A stretch of DNA of 64,000 nt, from contig JADNYV010000154.1 of NCBI GenBank assembly GCA_015501055.1, positions 1 to 64,000 on the forward strand. Reading direction: 5' to 3'. The notes beneath the pieces were generated by a model. That model saw nothing but the letters and a program-made list of their open reading frames with translations. It was not told the origin of the DNA and did no database searches. A program made the position numbers and the translations under genes. Shown here in pieces: positions 10,046 through 21,064 of this stretch. The DNA is from Mucidula mucida (lineage: Eukaryota > Basidiomycota > Agaricomycetes > Agaricales > Physalacriaceae). The stretch's first letter is position 1. Each line of letters begins with the position of its first letter.

Positions 10046-10172
10046 ATGGATTTCTTTTCTAGATAGATTACATTTACAACAACCTACATTTGATATAATT
10101 AAGACGCTCTTTTGAACATTTATATGGCGCGACTTACTATGAATACTTCGACAATGCCGACCAAGTGAAGAT
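10046..10172. other. Spacer after the split gene
   Basis: AT-rich sequence between the stop of the split gene and the GC-rich repeats. No gene or site was recognised. Confidence 0.4.
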
Positions 10173-10395
10173 CGGCTCGCGCAATGCTAGCGGGATTTCT
10201 AGCGCAGGTCGCTGCAGTCATAGCGCAAGCCTAGCGCACTTGCGCACTTGCGGGAGAGTTCGTAGCGCACTTGCGGGAATGCTCGCGGGAGTCTCGCGCA
10301 CCCTCGCGCACAAGCGCACAAGCGCAATGCGCTAGCGGGACTGCGCGAGATGCGCTAGCGGTCTACTGCGCGAGGCGCAAGGGTGTAGCGGGATA
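10173..10395. repeat. GC-rich array of AGCGCA / GCGGGA words
   Basis: About 220 bp dense in short words TAGCGCA, CTAGCGGGA, CTTGCGGGA, CTCGCGCA and GCGCTAGCGGG, in both orientations, while flanks are AT-rich. It has no coding potential. Clusters like this are typical of subterminal transposase-binding repeats of large DNA transposons. Together with the second patch at 10981-11069 it probably marks the right end of the element that carries the protease/PHD gene. The left end lies outside the window, so this cannot be proved here. Confidence 0.55.
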
Positions 10396-10980
10396 GGTTA
10401 CTGTAATGAAGAACATGAGATCAAGCAGAACACACACAAAACAAAAAAATTACCAAGACAGAGCAGGATCATATGCGTAATTGAAGTACTATTCGGACAA
10501 CATCAGAGACGGACCTCGTGGGGGTCGTAACAATGTTCCGAGGGAGTACACCTGTTGTAAATAACGCGTAAATGTCGCATCATCAGGTCGGGACTAGTGG
10601 CGCGACGTACATCGAAACGGCAGGGGCCGATGTGAAGCTCTGACTGGAAACTTCGGTAGGCCATCAAAGTTCATCTGAGAAGGGTTTGTAGCATGAGGGC
10701 TATCGGAGGAGACTTGTCGTGTCGAAATCAGCCATCGTCAGCATGATCTGTACATGATGGTAGCAATTAAGGATGGATTGATCGTTTGCAGACACGTCTT
10801 CCCATATTGGCAAGATCTTAGGGGCGAGCGCTGTTGTGGCATCCTCAATCAGACTACAATTATGTTTTCCATGTCACGCCCATACGCAAGTAACAATATG
10901 GAGCACATTTGTAATTTAATACTCAAAGAACAGTAGACAATTCCAAAGAACGGTAGACAATTCTACTCTTACACTGGTCC
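10396..10980. other. Non-coding stretch between the two GC-rich repeat patches
   Basis: AT-rich sequence with A-runs around 10430-10455. No convincing ORF or RNA gene was found. A short plus-strand ORF at 10754-10936 has no recognisable features. Confidence 0.4.
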
Positions 10981-11069
10981 TAGCGCGTAACCCTAGCGCA
11001 TCGTCGCGGGAACCCTAGCGCAGCTTGCGCTGTCGCGGGATGCGCTGGCGCACTGTCCCGCGAGGGTTG
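10981..11069. repeat. Second GC-rich AGCGCA/GCGGGA patch, possible transposon terminus
   Basis: Contains TAGCGCGTAA, two CCCTAGCGCA words, three CGCGGGA-type words and the inverted form TCCCGCGAGGGTT at its end. The word set is the same as in 10173-10395. The sequence after 11069 loses this bias abruptly, so the element end may lie there. No target duplication can be checked because the other end is outside the window. Confidence 0.45.
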
Positions 11070-11491
11070 CCGCTACTTTCTATGTGCCCAAGCTGCCAAG
11101 ATTAAGACTGGACAGCTACAACCACTGCATGAGGGCTACCGATGCCATAGGAGACTACGACAGCGCACCTCGACAATACGTCGGTGTTACGCACCGTGCG
11201 AGACCAGACTAGGAAAGGCAAATTATGACCAGCGCCACGAAGCATCCTCAACTGGTTCATGTCTTGAATTATTGGACAGGAACCGCATAGAATTCTGAGC
11301 AGTAAGTCTATCGATATATCCTGTCAAGCAGGACACTGATAAGAACAAAGTGCAACGAATCAGTAGTGGACCACGTACGCCTATGATCGAGAATCCACCG
11401 TTGCGCGGCCGTGGTGGATGTCAGGACGATAGTATAAACCCCCTTTCTGCGAGCGTACTCCATAGTTGTCTTGATCTCATCCGTGTTGGGT

Positions 11492-11815
11492 CTATGCAGG
11501 TGTAGCCTCCAAGGGCTTGACCCAGAAGTCGCGCCACCAGTTGTCCTTAGTAGAGCGATTGGACAATGCCGACAAGAAATCCATCACTACCTTGCGATTC
11601 ATGGTTGAGCCAGCATTCTGGTCGTCCTTCACCCAAGCGGTGTTCCTTGGTTTACGCGTGAAGACAAGAACAGGTGCATGACACCCATGACCGCGGAGTA
11701 ACTTGAGAAAGACCTGACCTGCTTGGTTATTGCGAACCTTCTTCAACGCTCCCGTAGAGTTCTCTGCAGAATTTTCTAGTGTGGAGTTGTTAGTGATGAA
11801 TTGAATCATTGCCAC
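11492..11815 (-). CDS. Hypothetical ORF, related to its upstream neighbour
   Basis: A 107-codon open frame with no recognised family. It aligns by eye with the neighbouring ORF at 11828-12277: both have an RG....P.L segment, then NAGS, then R.VV...L, and then WW.D...KPL at similar spacing. The two therefore look like tandem diverged copies or two halves of a decayed repeat-bearing gene. Being beside the presumed transposon end, a DDE-type transposase remnant is possible, but I see no certain catalytic triad. Confidence 0.25.
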   Translation of the reverse strand: MAMIQFITNNSTLENSAENSTGALKKVRNNQAGQVFLKLLRGHGCHAPVLVFTRKPRNTAWVKDDQNAGSTMNRKVVMDFLSALSNRSTKDNWWRDFWVKPLEATPA

Positions 11816-11827
11816 TCAGTCGGCGAA

Positions 11828-12277
11828 TCAACTCTGACATATCATTAAAGGATAAGCGACGTTGAAGTAGTAACAATTTGGCCTACGTGTATGAGACGCA
11901 ATCCAGCGATCTGCTTCAATGGTGGACGTGATCGTTTCTACATCGTGCTTCAGCAATGCGGCGTGCTCGAGGTAGGCAGCAATGCCGTTGGGATTGTCAT
12001 GCACCCAGACCAGTAATGGCCGCGTCTTGGAAAGAGGTTTCAGGGCATAATCCTGCCACCATTTGTCGCCAACGCCAGTCTTCAGCGACTTGATATACTC
12101 CGTGACAACAGAATTCCTCGTCGAGCATGACCCAGCATTGGCATATTGCGCTATGAAAGCCGTCTTCGCGAGGCCAGTACGACTCGTGTGGATCAGGAAG
12201 GGTGGCAAGAAACACTGTCCGCGAATGTATCTGGGGAGAACTTCGCCTGCAGACGTGTTCATCCCAACTGTCTTCAT
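11828..12277 (-). CDS. Hypothetical ORF (tandem relative of 11492-11815)
   Basis: A 149-codon frame with ATG at 12277. Middle part NAGSCSTRNSVVTEYIKSL followed by WWQDYALKPL matches the pattern of the downstream ORF. After it comes LLVWVHDNPNGIAAYLEHA, where a D-N-P stretch resembles the second Asp region of some DDE transposases. No signal peptide or membrane segment is visible. Function unknown; transposase relic is the only guess I would make. Confidence 0.3.
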   Translation of the reverse strand: MKTVGMNTSAGEVLPRYIRGQCFLPPFLIHTSRTGLAKTAFIAQYANAGSCSTRNSVVTEYIKSLKTGVGDKWWQDYALKPLSKTRPLLVWVHDNPNGIAAYLEHAALLKHDVETITSTIEADRWIASHTRRPNCYYFNVAYPLMICQS

Positions 12278-13446
12278 GGCAGAATCGGCTTCAGGCCGAG
12301 CATAACGAACTTAGGACATCCTTCATACTGATTTATAAATCCCTTGGGAATCGGATAGATAGTACTGAGGACCCGGCGTCGACAAGAAATTGTTTAGACA
12401 AGAACTGAAAATCACCCTCTGTAACCTACGTACCGACATACGCGATAGAGAAGCACGGTCTATGGTAAGTACAACTCCCAGACGATGAACGATATGCCCT
12501 GATAAACCTCTGGAGATCCTACAGAGACCGCCGTCAGAGGATCCTCGTTTCCACGTCGTGTCTTCAACTTCAGGATCGAAAACCTTGGTATGAAGTCGAC
12601 ACCCTTCTCGTAAACGGGGAGCACAATGCACATCCAGCACGAATCCAGCGCTAATGCTGCGAATATCCCCGGAGGCCCCATTCCATTTGCAGAGTGGAAC
12701 GAGATATCGCCCAGCCCGTCCCCGACAGTGAAATCGATGCGCACATTGTCCTTGAATCCGGTTGAGCGTCCAATTAGTCTTGAGAAGTGCTTTGCTATTT
12801 TAGCAGATTGTTCGTTGAGGGTATATGTGACGAGAAACTCGAGGAACCTTTTGTCTTGGAATGAGACTGTAACTTGGGTTAAAACTGGGCAAGTTGCGCG
12901 ATGAGATGATCACTTACGATAGTGCCACGACTTATCGTTTGTCATTCGACACTCGAGTCTATGCCCAGAATCCCAGTGCGCGCGCTGACAGGCGCGACTA
13001 CAGTAGACTGCGAATTTGCATCCTGAACAGCGCCCATAAGTACGACGTTGTGTTTGCGCCGAAGGCATCCGCAGTGAACACTGGGGAGAATTTAGCATAT
13101 CTTGCGATACATCGTAAATGAGTTACCTGGGGACTTTGGCACTCGTAGATTGTCTGATCCACCTGTTCCTTCAAGCGCGCTCTATCACGTAGGAGCACTA
13201 TAAAAGAGTCGACGAGTTCAGCTCCAGGACTGCCTATCAAGAGACGCCTCTCTTCCATGGATCGTGAACTTTTAGAGGACAAGGTGATGAAAGAGCGGAA
13301 GACGAGATAGTGTTGAGCCAACTTTGTTACAAGTAAGACGGCATCACGAAGGCCATTAGATCGCTGATGCCTCAAGGTCTCATCACGTAGTGCAAGGCCT
13401 TGAAGTGAGACGAGAGCATCCAACAATCGTGCGGACATCGAGGACC

Positions 13447-13562
13447 TGTTGGAATATTCGAGCACATTCCGTAGCTTGTGCTCTTAGTCATCCTTAGCCC
13501 AGCCTGCCCGAGACTGTCTGCGCACCTCAGTGACAGTGCTTACCGTGTGTATTCTTACAACA
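13447..13562 (+). repeat. Left terminal repeat of the TRIM-like element
   Basis: 116-bp TG...CA repeat, matching 14210-14325. It contains a small inverted repeat GGAAT...ATTCC near its start. Confidence 0.85.
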
Positions 13563-13744
13563 CAACCGAGTTCCTTCCGTAGCCGGGAAGTTAAAGATTG
13601 GGCCCGAAGCTCTAGATCAAAGTGTCAGCTTTGATCGAGTCTGCCTAAGGGAGACTAGCCCGAAGCGCTGTCACCTGTGCGCCAAATACTTTGATGCCAT
13701 CGCTGGCTTGATTTCGACATCGCCGCCGTCATCATTGTCGTTGC

Positions 13745-13945
13745 TCGTAGGAGCCGAATCCTAGTTGTTATCCGAGGCTCGCAGGAGCCGAACCGTCGTG
13801 GCCTTTTTGGGGGCCGAATCCCATCTGTTGTCGAACCGCCGATCGTGTGCTAGCAGGAGCCGAAGACCTGCATCGTTGAACCGCCGAATTGCCTATTGGG
13901 GGCCGAATCCCAACCGTCGTCGATCCCGCTCGTCGAGAGTAGGGT
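13745..13945 (+). repeat. Internal GGAGCCGAA-type repeats of the TRIM-like element
   Basis: The words GGAGCCGAA or GGGGCCGAA, usually followed by TCC, recur at irregular 30-60-base spacing, alternating with GTCGTCG and GAACCGCCGA words. They are seen only inside this element in the window. Role unknown. Confidence 0.5.
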
Positions 13946-14209
13946 GTTTATCGCTTGTTACCCCGTCGATCGCGCTCATTAGAGACGCGTGTTACCCCTC
14001 ATCTATGTATCCCGACGACAAGCTCAGCATGTGGTCTTCATTGATTTGCTGTTGAGGAGTCCACCCACCATCCATCCCATCCGTTGCCGTTTCCCGTCAA
14101 TTTGCCGCCGGTCCTTGTCATGCTGATTGTTCGCCGACTCGTTGATGCCTCCAGTTTCCGGGGGTGCCGCCCATTTGGAGCACTCGCCACTTCTGTGCTC
14201 GCGGGGGTG

Positions 14210-14325
14210 TGTTGGAATATTCGAGCACATTCCGTAGCTTGTGCTCTTAGTCATCCTTAGCCCAGCCTGCCCGAGACTGTCTGCGCACCTCAGTGACAGT
14301 GCTTACCGTGTGTATTCTTACAACA
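14210..14325 (+). repeat. Right terminal repeat of the TRIM-like element
   Basis: 116-bp copy of the left repeat, preceded by GCGGGGGTG and followed by the second GGACC. Confidence 0.85.
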
Positions 14326-15501
14326 GGACCTGACGCCCCGCACACCAGAAGAGAACGAAGTCCTCGCTAGATACTGAAGGAGCTGATAACAAACATCGCT
14401 CATACCTGAAGAATGCACCTGCGTTCGGTTGTACTCGTCCCCTACAATTCGCAGTAACCGCGTGATGCAGCGGGTGGTTCGCAGGGCAGACAAATTGCGT
14501 CCGACCTGCACGTAGGATTCTGATTCTGATATCAAATTAAGGACGGCGGTATGTCCCACAAGAATCGCATAGTCTAAGCGCGACCGGTTCTCGACGGCGC
14601 GACGGAGGCACGACGAGAATGAGCCAGCGATCTCGTAGGCTGCCCCTTCCAATAAGCTTGCAGGATCGAAAGTCGCACCCTCCCGGTACGTCTGGGTGAC
14701 ATATTCGCGGACGACGTTTTGCATCGCGGAAATGGCATTGAGTTTGCAGAGCGGTGATGGTTGGAGGGACAGAAACGCATAAAGGAGGGGTAGGACCAGG
14801 TCGGGGGTCGATTTACGGAGAGCTTTGATCTTCTGAGACCGTCCATTGAGAAGAAAGAATACCGCGTCCACCGAGTGAATGAATTTTAGGTGCTCGTCGA
14901 CTCCCATCCCAAGAAGCATAGGGGTCCACCCGTCTTTGAACAGCGTGAGGACCAGGATTGACCACCGCCAAAAGGCAGGCCACACTGTTTCGACTATGGG
15001 TGCGCTACCACGCTCGTCGGTGGTAGATATTCCAAAAAGTAAGATGTCCATACAGCAGGAAGCAGCGCGAAGTCGTTCATGATTTCCATCCAGAAAGGCG
15101 TAGACCCCTGTCGTATTCGATGGCGCGTCCTCGACCCGAAAATTAACCCGAAGGATATCGTGCAGTTCAACAAAGATAGCGTTTGCCTGCGGAGACTTCG
15201 AATCCGTGCGCACGAGTTCAGTACAACATACTTGAAGGGCTGGCAGGGATCCGTCAAGCGCATCTGACTGCAAACAGAGCATCTTGAACACGTTCTTTTA
15301 CGAAGATTTATATCTAACCTTGACTTTCTTCCACCTGGGATCGTGAATTGCCGGTCCGCGAATTCGATTCATCTATGATGATCAACGTTATTGACAAGGC
15401 GACGCGTTGTTTGATAATGTTTGGGGTTGGGGGCGTCGCCGCTGTACAATTCCATAAAATCCGAAGATCCCGACAATCAAACTGAATTAGCATTACGTCT
15501 A

Positions 15502-17361
15502 CTAAACGGCATACGCGGGCGGTATCTCGACCAGAGAGTGATTCTGGGTGTCAGTCGTCCAACGCAAACCGCTATCTTCATGCATTCGGATCTCTGGCTC
15601 GAGGCGTAGATGTGTCTCATGCCGTCCGCGTATAACACGAGATTGCTCCGCTTTCAGATCCGCCACAGATCCTTGTGAGGATCCAAAGGCTTTACGCAAC
15701 GCCTGTGATCGAACCAGCGTAGTAGTCAAGGAGCCCATAGTCCTGATGGGACTGTCTGGATCTATGTCGGTCGTTCTATCGGAAGATGTGGAGTTCCTCC
15801 TCCGTCGCCAAAGGCAAATCACGATAGCTGTAAGCACAGCAATTAAGCCGCCAAACACAGAACCGACAATAGCGCCTATTGGAACCTTGCCACTATTCAT
15901 GACGCGGACACTCGCAGGCAGAGAGGCGCTGACTGTGTTCAGGGGAGCGATGTCAACGGGGGAGGGACGGTCTCCCGTCTGCACGTAGAAATAGGAAAAT
16001 CCAAATCTCTGCTGTCCCTCGTCGCCGTTCCATCGGACTACTATCTGATGACGGGTATTGTCCAACCTCTCGGATCTGAAGAGGGTTTGTTGAAAAAGCG
16101 TTCCTTGAGAAGCGCTCGTGCCGGATAGTGCAAAAGTCGTGGGCGTACCGCCGTCAATGGTGTAATTACCAAAAGCCTCAGCGCCTTCGGTGTTGTCTAG
16201 CATTCCAATCATCGAGATTTCAGTGCCTGAAGATGAAATCATTGGGTAGGTACGCGGAGACAGACGGTTCTCACTACGCACCATTGAATGTGGCCGCCAG
16301 TGTTGAAGAGTTGTCTCGTGGTAGGACAGCTGTGTAGAACGAATCCTCAAAATCTACCACGGTATTGCCCTGCGCTGGCTCCCAAGAGCCAGACAGAGAG
16401 ATGAAGGCAGACGTCGAAGTCGGACGTGCAGCATTGATGCTGATCTCTGTTCGCGTTACGGTTTGATGATCCACAATTGTCGCAGTTTCAACGACAGTGA
16501 CTTTGTTTGTAAGAGTAGTCGTAAGATCGCGATTAGCCGTCACTGTTACAGTGGTGGTGGCAGTGGCACTGGTGACGACGCGAACACTCGTGACCTGAAG
16601 GCGTTGTTGTTGAGACGGCAGAAGACTGAGCTTGATAAGTAGCGAAACGCACCGGAGTGACAACAACCTTTGAGTCATCCCCATCAATCACGATGACGGT
16701 CGTCGAGGGGTACACATGCGTCTTCTCATGGGTATGAGTGACTTCTTCAACAGATGTTACAGTGCTTGTTTTCGCATTGTTGGAAGTTTCGATTGCGTCG
16801 CTGGGTACCTCCAGTAGTCGAACGGCACCATCGGGAACAGCAGACTCGGTGACGGGTGTATAAAGTAGATAGTCGAATACCAAGCGCGCGTCCTGCACGT
16901 GTTGTACAACGAGCGTATGAGATCCAGCGTCCAAGCCGGTAGCGCCACATAAAGGCATCTGGTTCGTGAAGAGATGCACATTCAAGGCGAAGTCGCTATT
17001 AGACTGCGACTCTAATTGGCGAGCCCGTTGCTCTACTATATCGCCGGGGGGACTCGAATTTCCTATAGGTATATCATCGACAGTGCAGTGGGGAAGTGGC
17101 CTCTCTGTGTAATCCCATGCACCGAAGACATCAAGTGTGGTACCTGAGCGGGGGTGAATGATGTACTATGAACAAGAATCGTAGCGCACCCTCAAACAGA
17201 AATGAGAATTGGTCCCCGCTCGCCTCCGCCATGGACTGTGAGCCATTGTATACTGGAACTCCATATCCGTCAGCGAAAGGACCGACCAGGGTCCAGTTAG
17301 AACCAGTGTAATTGATCCTGGGGTCGGTGTTGTCAACAACGACCTTCCCTAGAACAGACAT
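15502..17361 (-). CDS. Single-pass membrane protein with Thr/Ser-rich stalk (SKG6-like)
   Basis: Four exons: 17361-17190, 17143-16653, 16594-16282 and 16226-15502, giving 567 codons with matching phases. The N-terminus has the basidiomycete motif VVVDNTDPRINYTGSNW. An extracellular beta-rich part with several N-x-S/T sites follows, then a Thr/Val-rich stalk, a second beta-rich part (YTIDGG), one membrane helix (IGAIVGSVFGGLIAVL...) and a basic WRRRRN stop-transfer signal before a ~110-residue cytoplasmic tail. This fits plasma-membrane proteins with a SKG6/AXL2-like helix, often cell-wall sensing; that role is inferred. An upstream in-frame ATG at 17481 is also possible, with a candidate intron between them. 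No enzyme motif is present. Confidence 0.7.
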
Positions 17362-17481
17362 GTCCAGGACCTGCAAAACAGTTTGTTCAATGAACGAAAG
17401 GAAGTGAAAGAACAAAGACAGAAATGATATACGGGAGAAGGGAAGGAACGCAGTCGGAGTGAAACCGCTGGGTGGGTACAA

Positions 17482-18279
17482 TTCTCAAGACCACGCGGAT
17501 TTTGGGCCTTCGTGATGCACGACAGCTATAAGGCCGTCATTGAGTATCGGACAAACCAGTCAAAAGATGCATCCACTCATGACTGCCTGTTGTTATGGTC
17601 GTGCACGTAAAAAGTCCGTAGGTAGTTTGAGCGAGATAATACCCGGCCTCGTATCTAGCCCGTAGATGATGACTGTCTTCCTCCTGCGAGTTAAGATTCG
17701 CATACTGGATCCACACCCAGCAGCATTGATATGCCAGAGGAAACAAGATCTGAACGAAATGATCTTCCATGAACGACATGAATGCCACGGTGAAAAAAAC
17801 TCCACCCAGCTGCCCGAGCTCTTCCCATGACGGCAAGTTCACATTGTCGAGAAAAGCTAGTGAGCCCAAAAATGAGGGTCCCGAGACAGTGTGTCGCCGA
17901 ATGGAAACGAATAGAAAAATTACAAGAAGAGATCGATGAGCGGAATCTATCTCGCGCAAGCCAACAGCGACGGAAAAATAACATCGGTGCCCAATATAAG
18001 AGAAGAGAAACACGGCCAAATAACGCCGCTACCGCATTCCGTTTTGACATGCGATTGTCAATTGTACCGGTAGTGCTTTAAAGCTCCTGTAGTGGATAGG
18101 CCTAGTACGCTTTCTGACCTCAAGCGGCCAATGCGCAACCGCTGAACTGGATCAAACTAAAGTTTACGGCCTCGCCGAGGTCTAGAGATTAGGAGACAAC
18201 GTGATACTTGTAAGGCTTGTACAATACATACTCATCTTCTACTAGCGTTACATTGAGCGCGACGGAGAGTACCGAGCCA
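17482..18279. other. Intergenic stretch without a supported gene
   Basis: Lies between two minus-strand genes. A 160-codon minus-strand frame (17537-18019) has hydrophobic patches but no family signature or clear start context, and I do not support it as a gene. Confidence 0.4.
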
Positions 18280-20219
18280 TCATATGATTACTCTATAATG
18301 TGACGTTCCTGCCTCAGTGAGATACAACTCGCCGGCCACCGTCAAACTGAGGATCCATACCGGGTCACTCTTCCCCTCAAGTCCATCTTCCCTCGCTATT
18401 CTAGGCACAACCCAGCGCTGGCCAACTTCGAGTCGACGACGACTCCCTGTCTTCCCATCTTCGAACTTGAGAACGCCATTTCCACCATCTACTAGGAAGT
18501 CTAAGATGTGTTCTCTCAGAGGTGCAGCATTTTGTTTTAGCAATGGGAGAACGAGCTCGCTTTGAATAAATGCACCGTCCTGGCGCTGCCCTGTAATATG
18601 AACGTGAGGATGCCGAGACACGACGAGTGAGACCAAATGGTTTCCTACCTACGGTCTGGCCTTCCGGTGCCGGAGCGCACTTGTATCTGTGTCCTGCGGC
18701 AGCCTCCCAATCCACACGCTGGCAAGTGGGACTACAGTAGAGGGTGTATCTGCAACACGAGCATACGTATCGCATTCGCACCCGTCCTCGAGGGTTCCCG
18801 TCGCACTGTAGGCCGAGGTCAGATCATGCATTCATATGCAGATTAACGTACCGTATCATTTCCGCATCTGCGGATATAATCCTGACGCATGCGTCGCCGA
18901 AGCGCGACTACCTCGAGAAAGGCCTGCACATCCTGAGATTGCAGATTCTCTTTGTAAGTTCGGGATCGCTTGAAGGCTGCAACGGGAGACTTGATTTCCC
19001 TAATGAAAGATTGAAGCACTGAGAATGTCTGCATGCTCTGCAGGATCTTCCGGGTGTGATCCTTTATGCCGATCATGTCGTAGTCAGCATCGCGTTCACC
19101 GTGTAAGGCGTCGAACTCCATCAAGCGCGTATATCCGTCGGAAGACACGACACCGAGAAATCCAGATGCCAGGATCTCCGTTGCGACCGGTGTACCGCCC
19201 CAGAGTATCATTTGTTGGAAGAAAAACAGAATATGGTTTATCATTGCAACGGAGTGCGCAAAGATGGTGAATGGGAGCGTCGGTCGTGCCTTATATCCCG
19301 CCCATGCCATAAGCCAATGGGCGTACCGTTTGGCGCTCAGCTGGCGCACTAAGGCTTTGTCATTGGCGACAAGCAATCGGAGGAGAACAAATCGGTCCAG
19401 GAAGACGGTGTCATGTTCCGTGCGGTCTTCGACTTGCTGTGAGATAGCCATGACGGACAATCCCGCAATTTGTGATGCAAGCTCCGGAGAAAGGCGATGC
19501 GACTTTTTGGAAAGAGGCGCCAAAATAAAATATGATGAACTGAACATGTCGCGGTCCGACGCAGACCACAATGCCGCAGGACAGCAGAATGCCAAACGCA
19601 CAATTGACAAAAATAGGCAGTGTGCACCCTCGAAGTCTTTGTAGAGGATGTAACCCTGGGGCGGACGAGCCAGGAACTGGAGAACACCTTTGGCTACCTC
19701 CGCTGCCAGTTTCAACACGCTCGGATCCATAGATTGGCAGGCGTCGTCGTCGAGCCGCGAGATGAAGATTATCCAGCGTAGCACCCCGGGCCATACCTCT
19801 GTGTGAAGCTCCTTGTCACCCTCCGCAGGGACCTCGGCTCCCGCCAAAATAATCTGTAGAGCGAGATGAACTGGCGAAAGGTGGAGGTGCTGACACCAGA
19901 AAGCAACGTCGACCGGCGTATCGGGCGGAGCCCTCTCGATGCTGAAAATGGCGGAGAACAGACCCCATGATACGAATTCTGCGACGATGGGCGGGCGCTG
20001 TCCAGGATTGCTCGCGACATCTTTGTTTAACCGAGACAGGCAATTGGTCAAAGCCTTTGGTGAGCCTTGAAGTGCTTGCTCCTGGATCGCAATTTTGTCA
20101 TAAGCCCCCGCCTCAAAGAGCTCATAGAACGTACCTTTAGATTCCTTCCAGGAATCATCGGAGATGCTGTTCAGAAAAGCGTGTACCGGCCCTGCACCAT
20201 CCGCGTTAAACACGAACAA
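18280..20219 (-). CDS. MYND-finger protein, paralogue 2, apparently intact
   Basis: Three exons, 20219-18852, 18805-18649 and 18590-18280, give 612 codons with consistent phases (introns GTACGT..CTACAG and GTAGGA..TTACAG). Exon 1 encodes ~456 residues of helical repeat-like sequence with no named domain. Exon 2 encodes the zinc-binding MYND finger (CSCCRYTLYCSPTCQRVDW...HRYKC), followed by APAPEGQ. Exon 3 holds a ~100-residue conserved tail with LDFLVDGGNGVLKFEDG. It shares domain order, splice positions and the PEG motif after the finger with the gene at 54228-56095. Likely a cytosolic or nuclear adaptor; substrate unknown. Confidence 0.8.
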
Positions 20220-20299
20220 ATTGAATTGTCCAGGCTTCTTTGCGTTACGAAATCACCTTCTCCGCGACGAGCGATAACACAATCACGGAAAACGATGAT

Positions 20300-21044
20300 T
20301 AATTCACGATACTTAGCAGCAATTCATCGCTGTTTATAGACGGCATGCCCTGGCTTACGGCCGTAACCGTAACGGTACGGCGCACATCCCTATGCAGAAG
20401 CATACGATACAAAAAGAGCGCTCGATCCCTAATCAATGCTGGAGTAGACTGTTAAACTAATCCGACCCATGCGAGTATAATAATCCTGTCGTGCCACGTT
20501 GCAAACAAAAACGCAGTAGCCTCGGAGACGGGGGCGCGGAAACCGGAGAGACTCGACTTGTTCGTGAAGACCTTGGAGAATGGGAACACGACGGGAGTGG
20601 GTGTCATGCGTGGTCGGACGCACATACAAAGCCAGAGTTCTACGCCGCAGATGGTTAAGAGTATAGTATATCCTCCGACCTTCAGCCGGCGAGAGTGGTC
20701 GGATAACGAGGTATACCGGTGTCGTTTCCGTATGCGTCCAGAGACAGATATTATATCGTCGTTTTGAAAGCAGGAAGGCAAATTATAAAAGAACAGCGCC
20801 AGTATGACTTTCGCAACGTGAAAAACAACGAACATGCGCCGTTATAAGGTGCCATAGCCGTTAGGGCAAAGGACCATGCATAGGAGACAGAAGTAATTGC
20901 CAAGTCGGGTCAGGAAGAAATCCAAGAGAAAATCTGACAGAGAAGGGGAAGCCGTATAAAGCATTGCGCGCGCTTCATATCCTTCCACGCATAGTGTGCA
21001 TTGCGTCCTTAGGGAACTGAATGAAGGCGCGTGCGAACATTGAA
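20300..21044. repeat. Degenerate repeat module upstream of the tRNA
   Basis: No gene seen. Contains a segment (about 20570-20690) also found at 25320-25440 (GACCTTGGAGAATGGGAACACGA ... TACGCCGCAGATGG, written here in parts) and one copy of the dispersed ~28-bp motif at 20851. It ends at the palindrome at 21045. Confidence 0.5.
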
Positions 21045-21061
21045 TTCAATCTCCGATTGAA
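21045..21061 (+). repeat. Palindrome TTCAATC-TCC-GATTGAA, copy 1
   Basis: A perfect 7-bp inverted repeat around TCC. Related copies occur at 25746, 32941, 36265 and 51012, each with similar flanks. It stands just before a plus-strand frame starting ATGGCTTCATTATC. Confidence 0.6.
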
Positions 21062-21064
21062 TAT

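Larger units (their letters stand above)
13447..14325 (+). mobile_element. TRIM-like non-autonomous LTR element, 879 bp
   Basis: Direct terminal repeats of 116 bp (13447-13562 and 14210-14325) start TGTTGGAATATTC and end CTTACAACA. A 5-bp duplication GGACC flanks them (13442-13446, 14326-14330). The 647-bp interior encodes no gag or pol. GCGGGGGTG directly before the right repeat is a plausible polypurine tract and sets the plus orientation. No obvious tRNA-type primer site was recognised after the left repeat. Size and structure fit a terminal-repeat retrotransposon in miniature. Confidence 0.85.
12460..15291 (-). pseudogene. MYND-finger protein gene, paralogue 1, broken by a TRIM-like element
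   Basis: Coding parts on the minus strand: 15291-14326, continuing in frame at 13441-13127 once the insertion is removed, then 13080-12918 and 12866-12460. Without the insertion this gives 617 codons with consistent phases. The N-terminal ~420 residues are a helical region shared in layout with the genes at 18280-20219 and 54228-56095. Exon 2 carries the MYND zinc finger (CSGCKFAVYCSRACQRAHW...C). The last exon holds the conserved post-MYND domain. MYND fingers bind Pro-rich partner peptides. The element 13447-14325 interrupts the exon and brings stops, so this copy should be null unless the insertion is spliced out. Confidence 0.7.

Noticed and set aside
13765..14055. 96-codon ORF inside the TRIM-like element
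   Set aside because: Arg/Ser-rich because of the GGAGCCGAA repeats; no gag or other domain.
16980..17065. tRNA-like stretch (CGAGTCCCCCCGGCG and nearby stems)
   Set aside because: No complete cloverleaf folds, and the bases are coding in exon 2 of the SKG6-like gene.
17537..18019. 160-codon minus-strand ORF
   Set aside because: No family pattern, poor start context, overlapping alternative frames of similar length.
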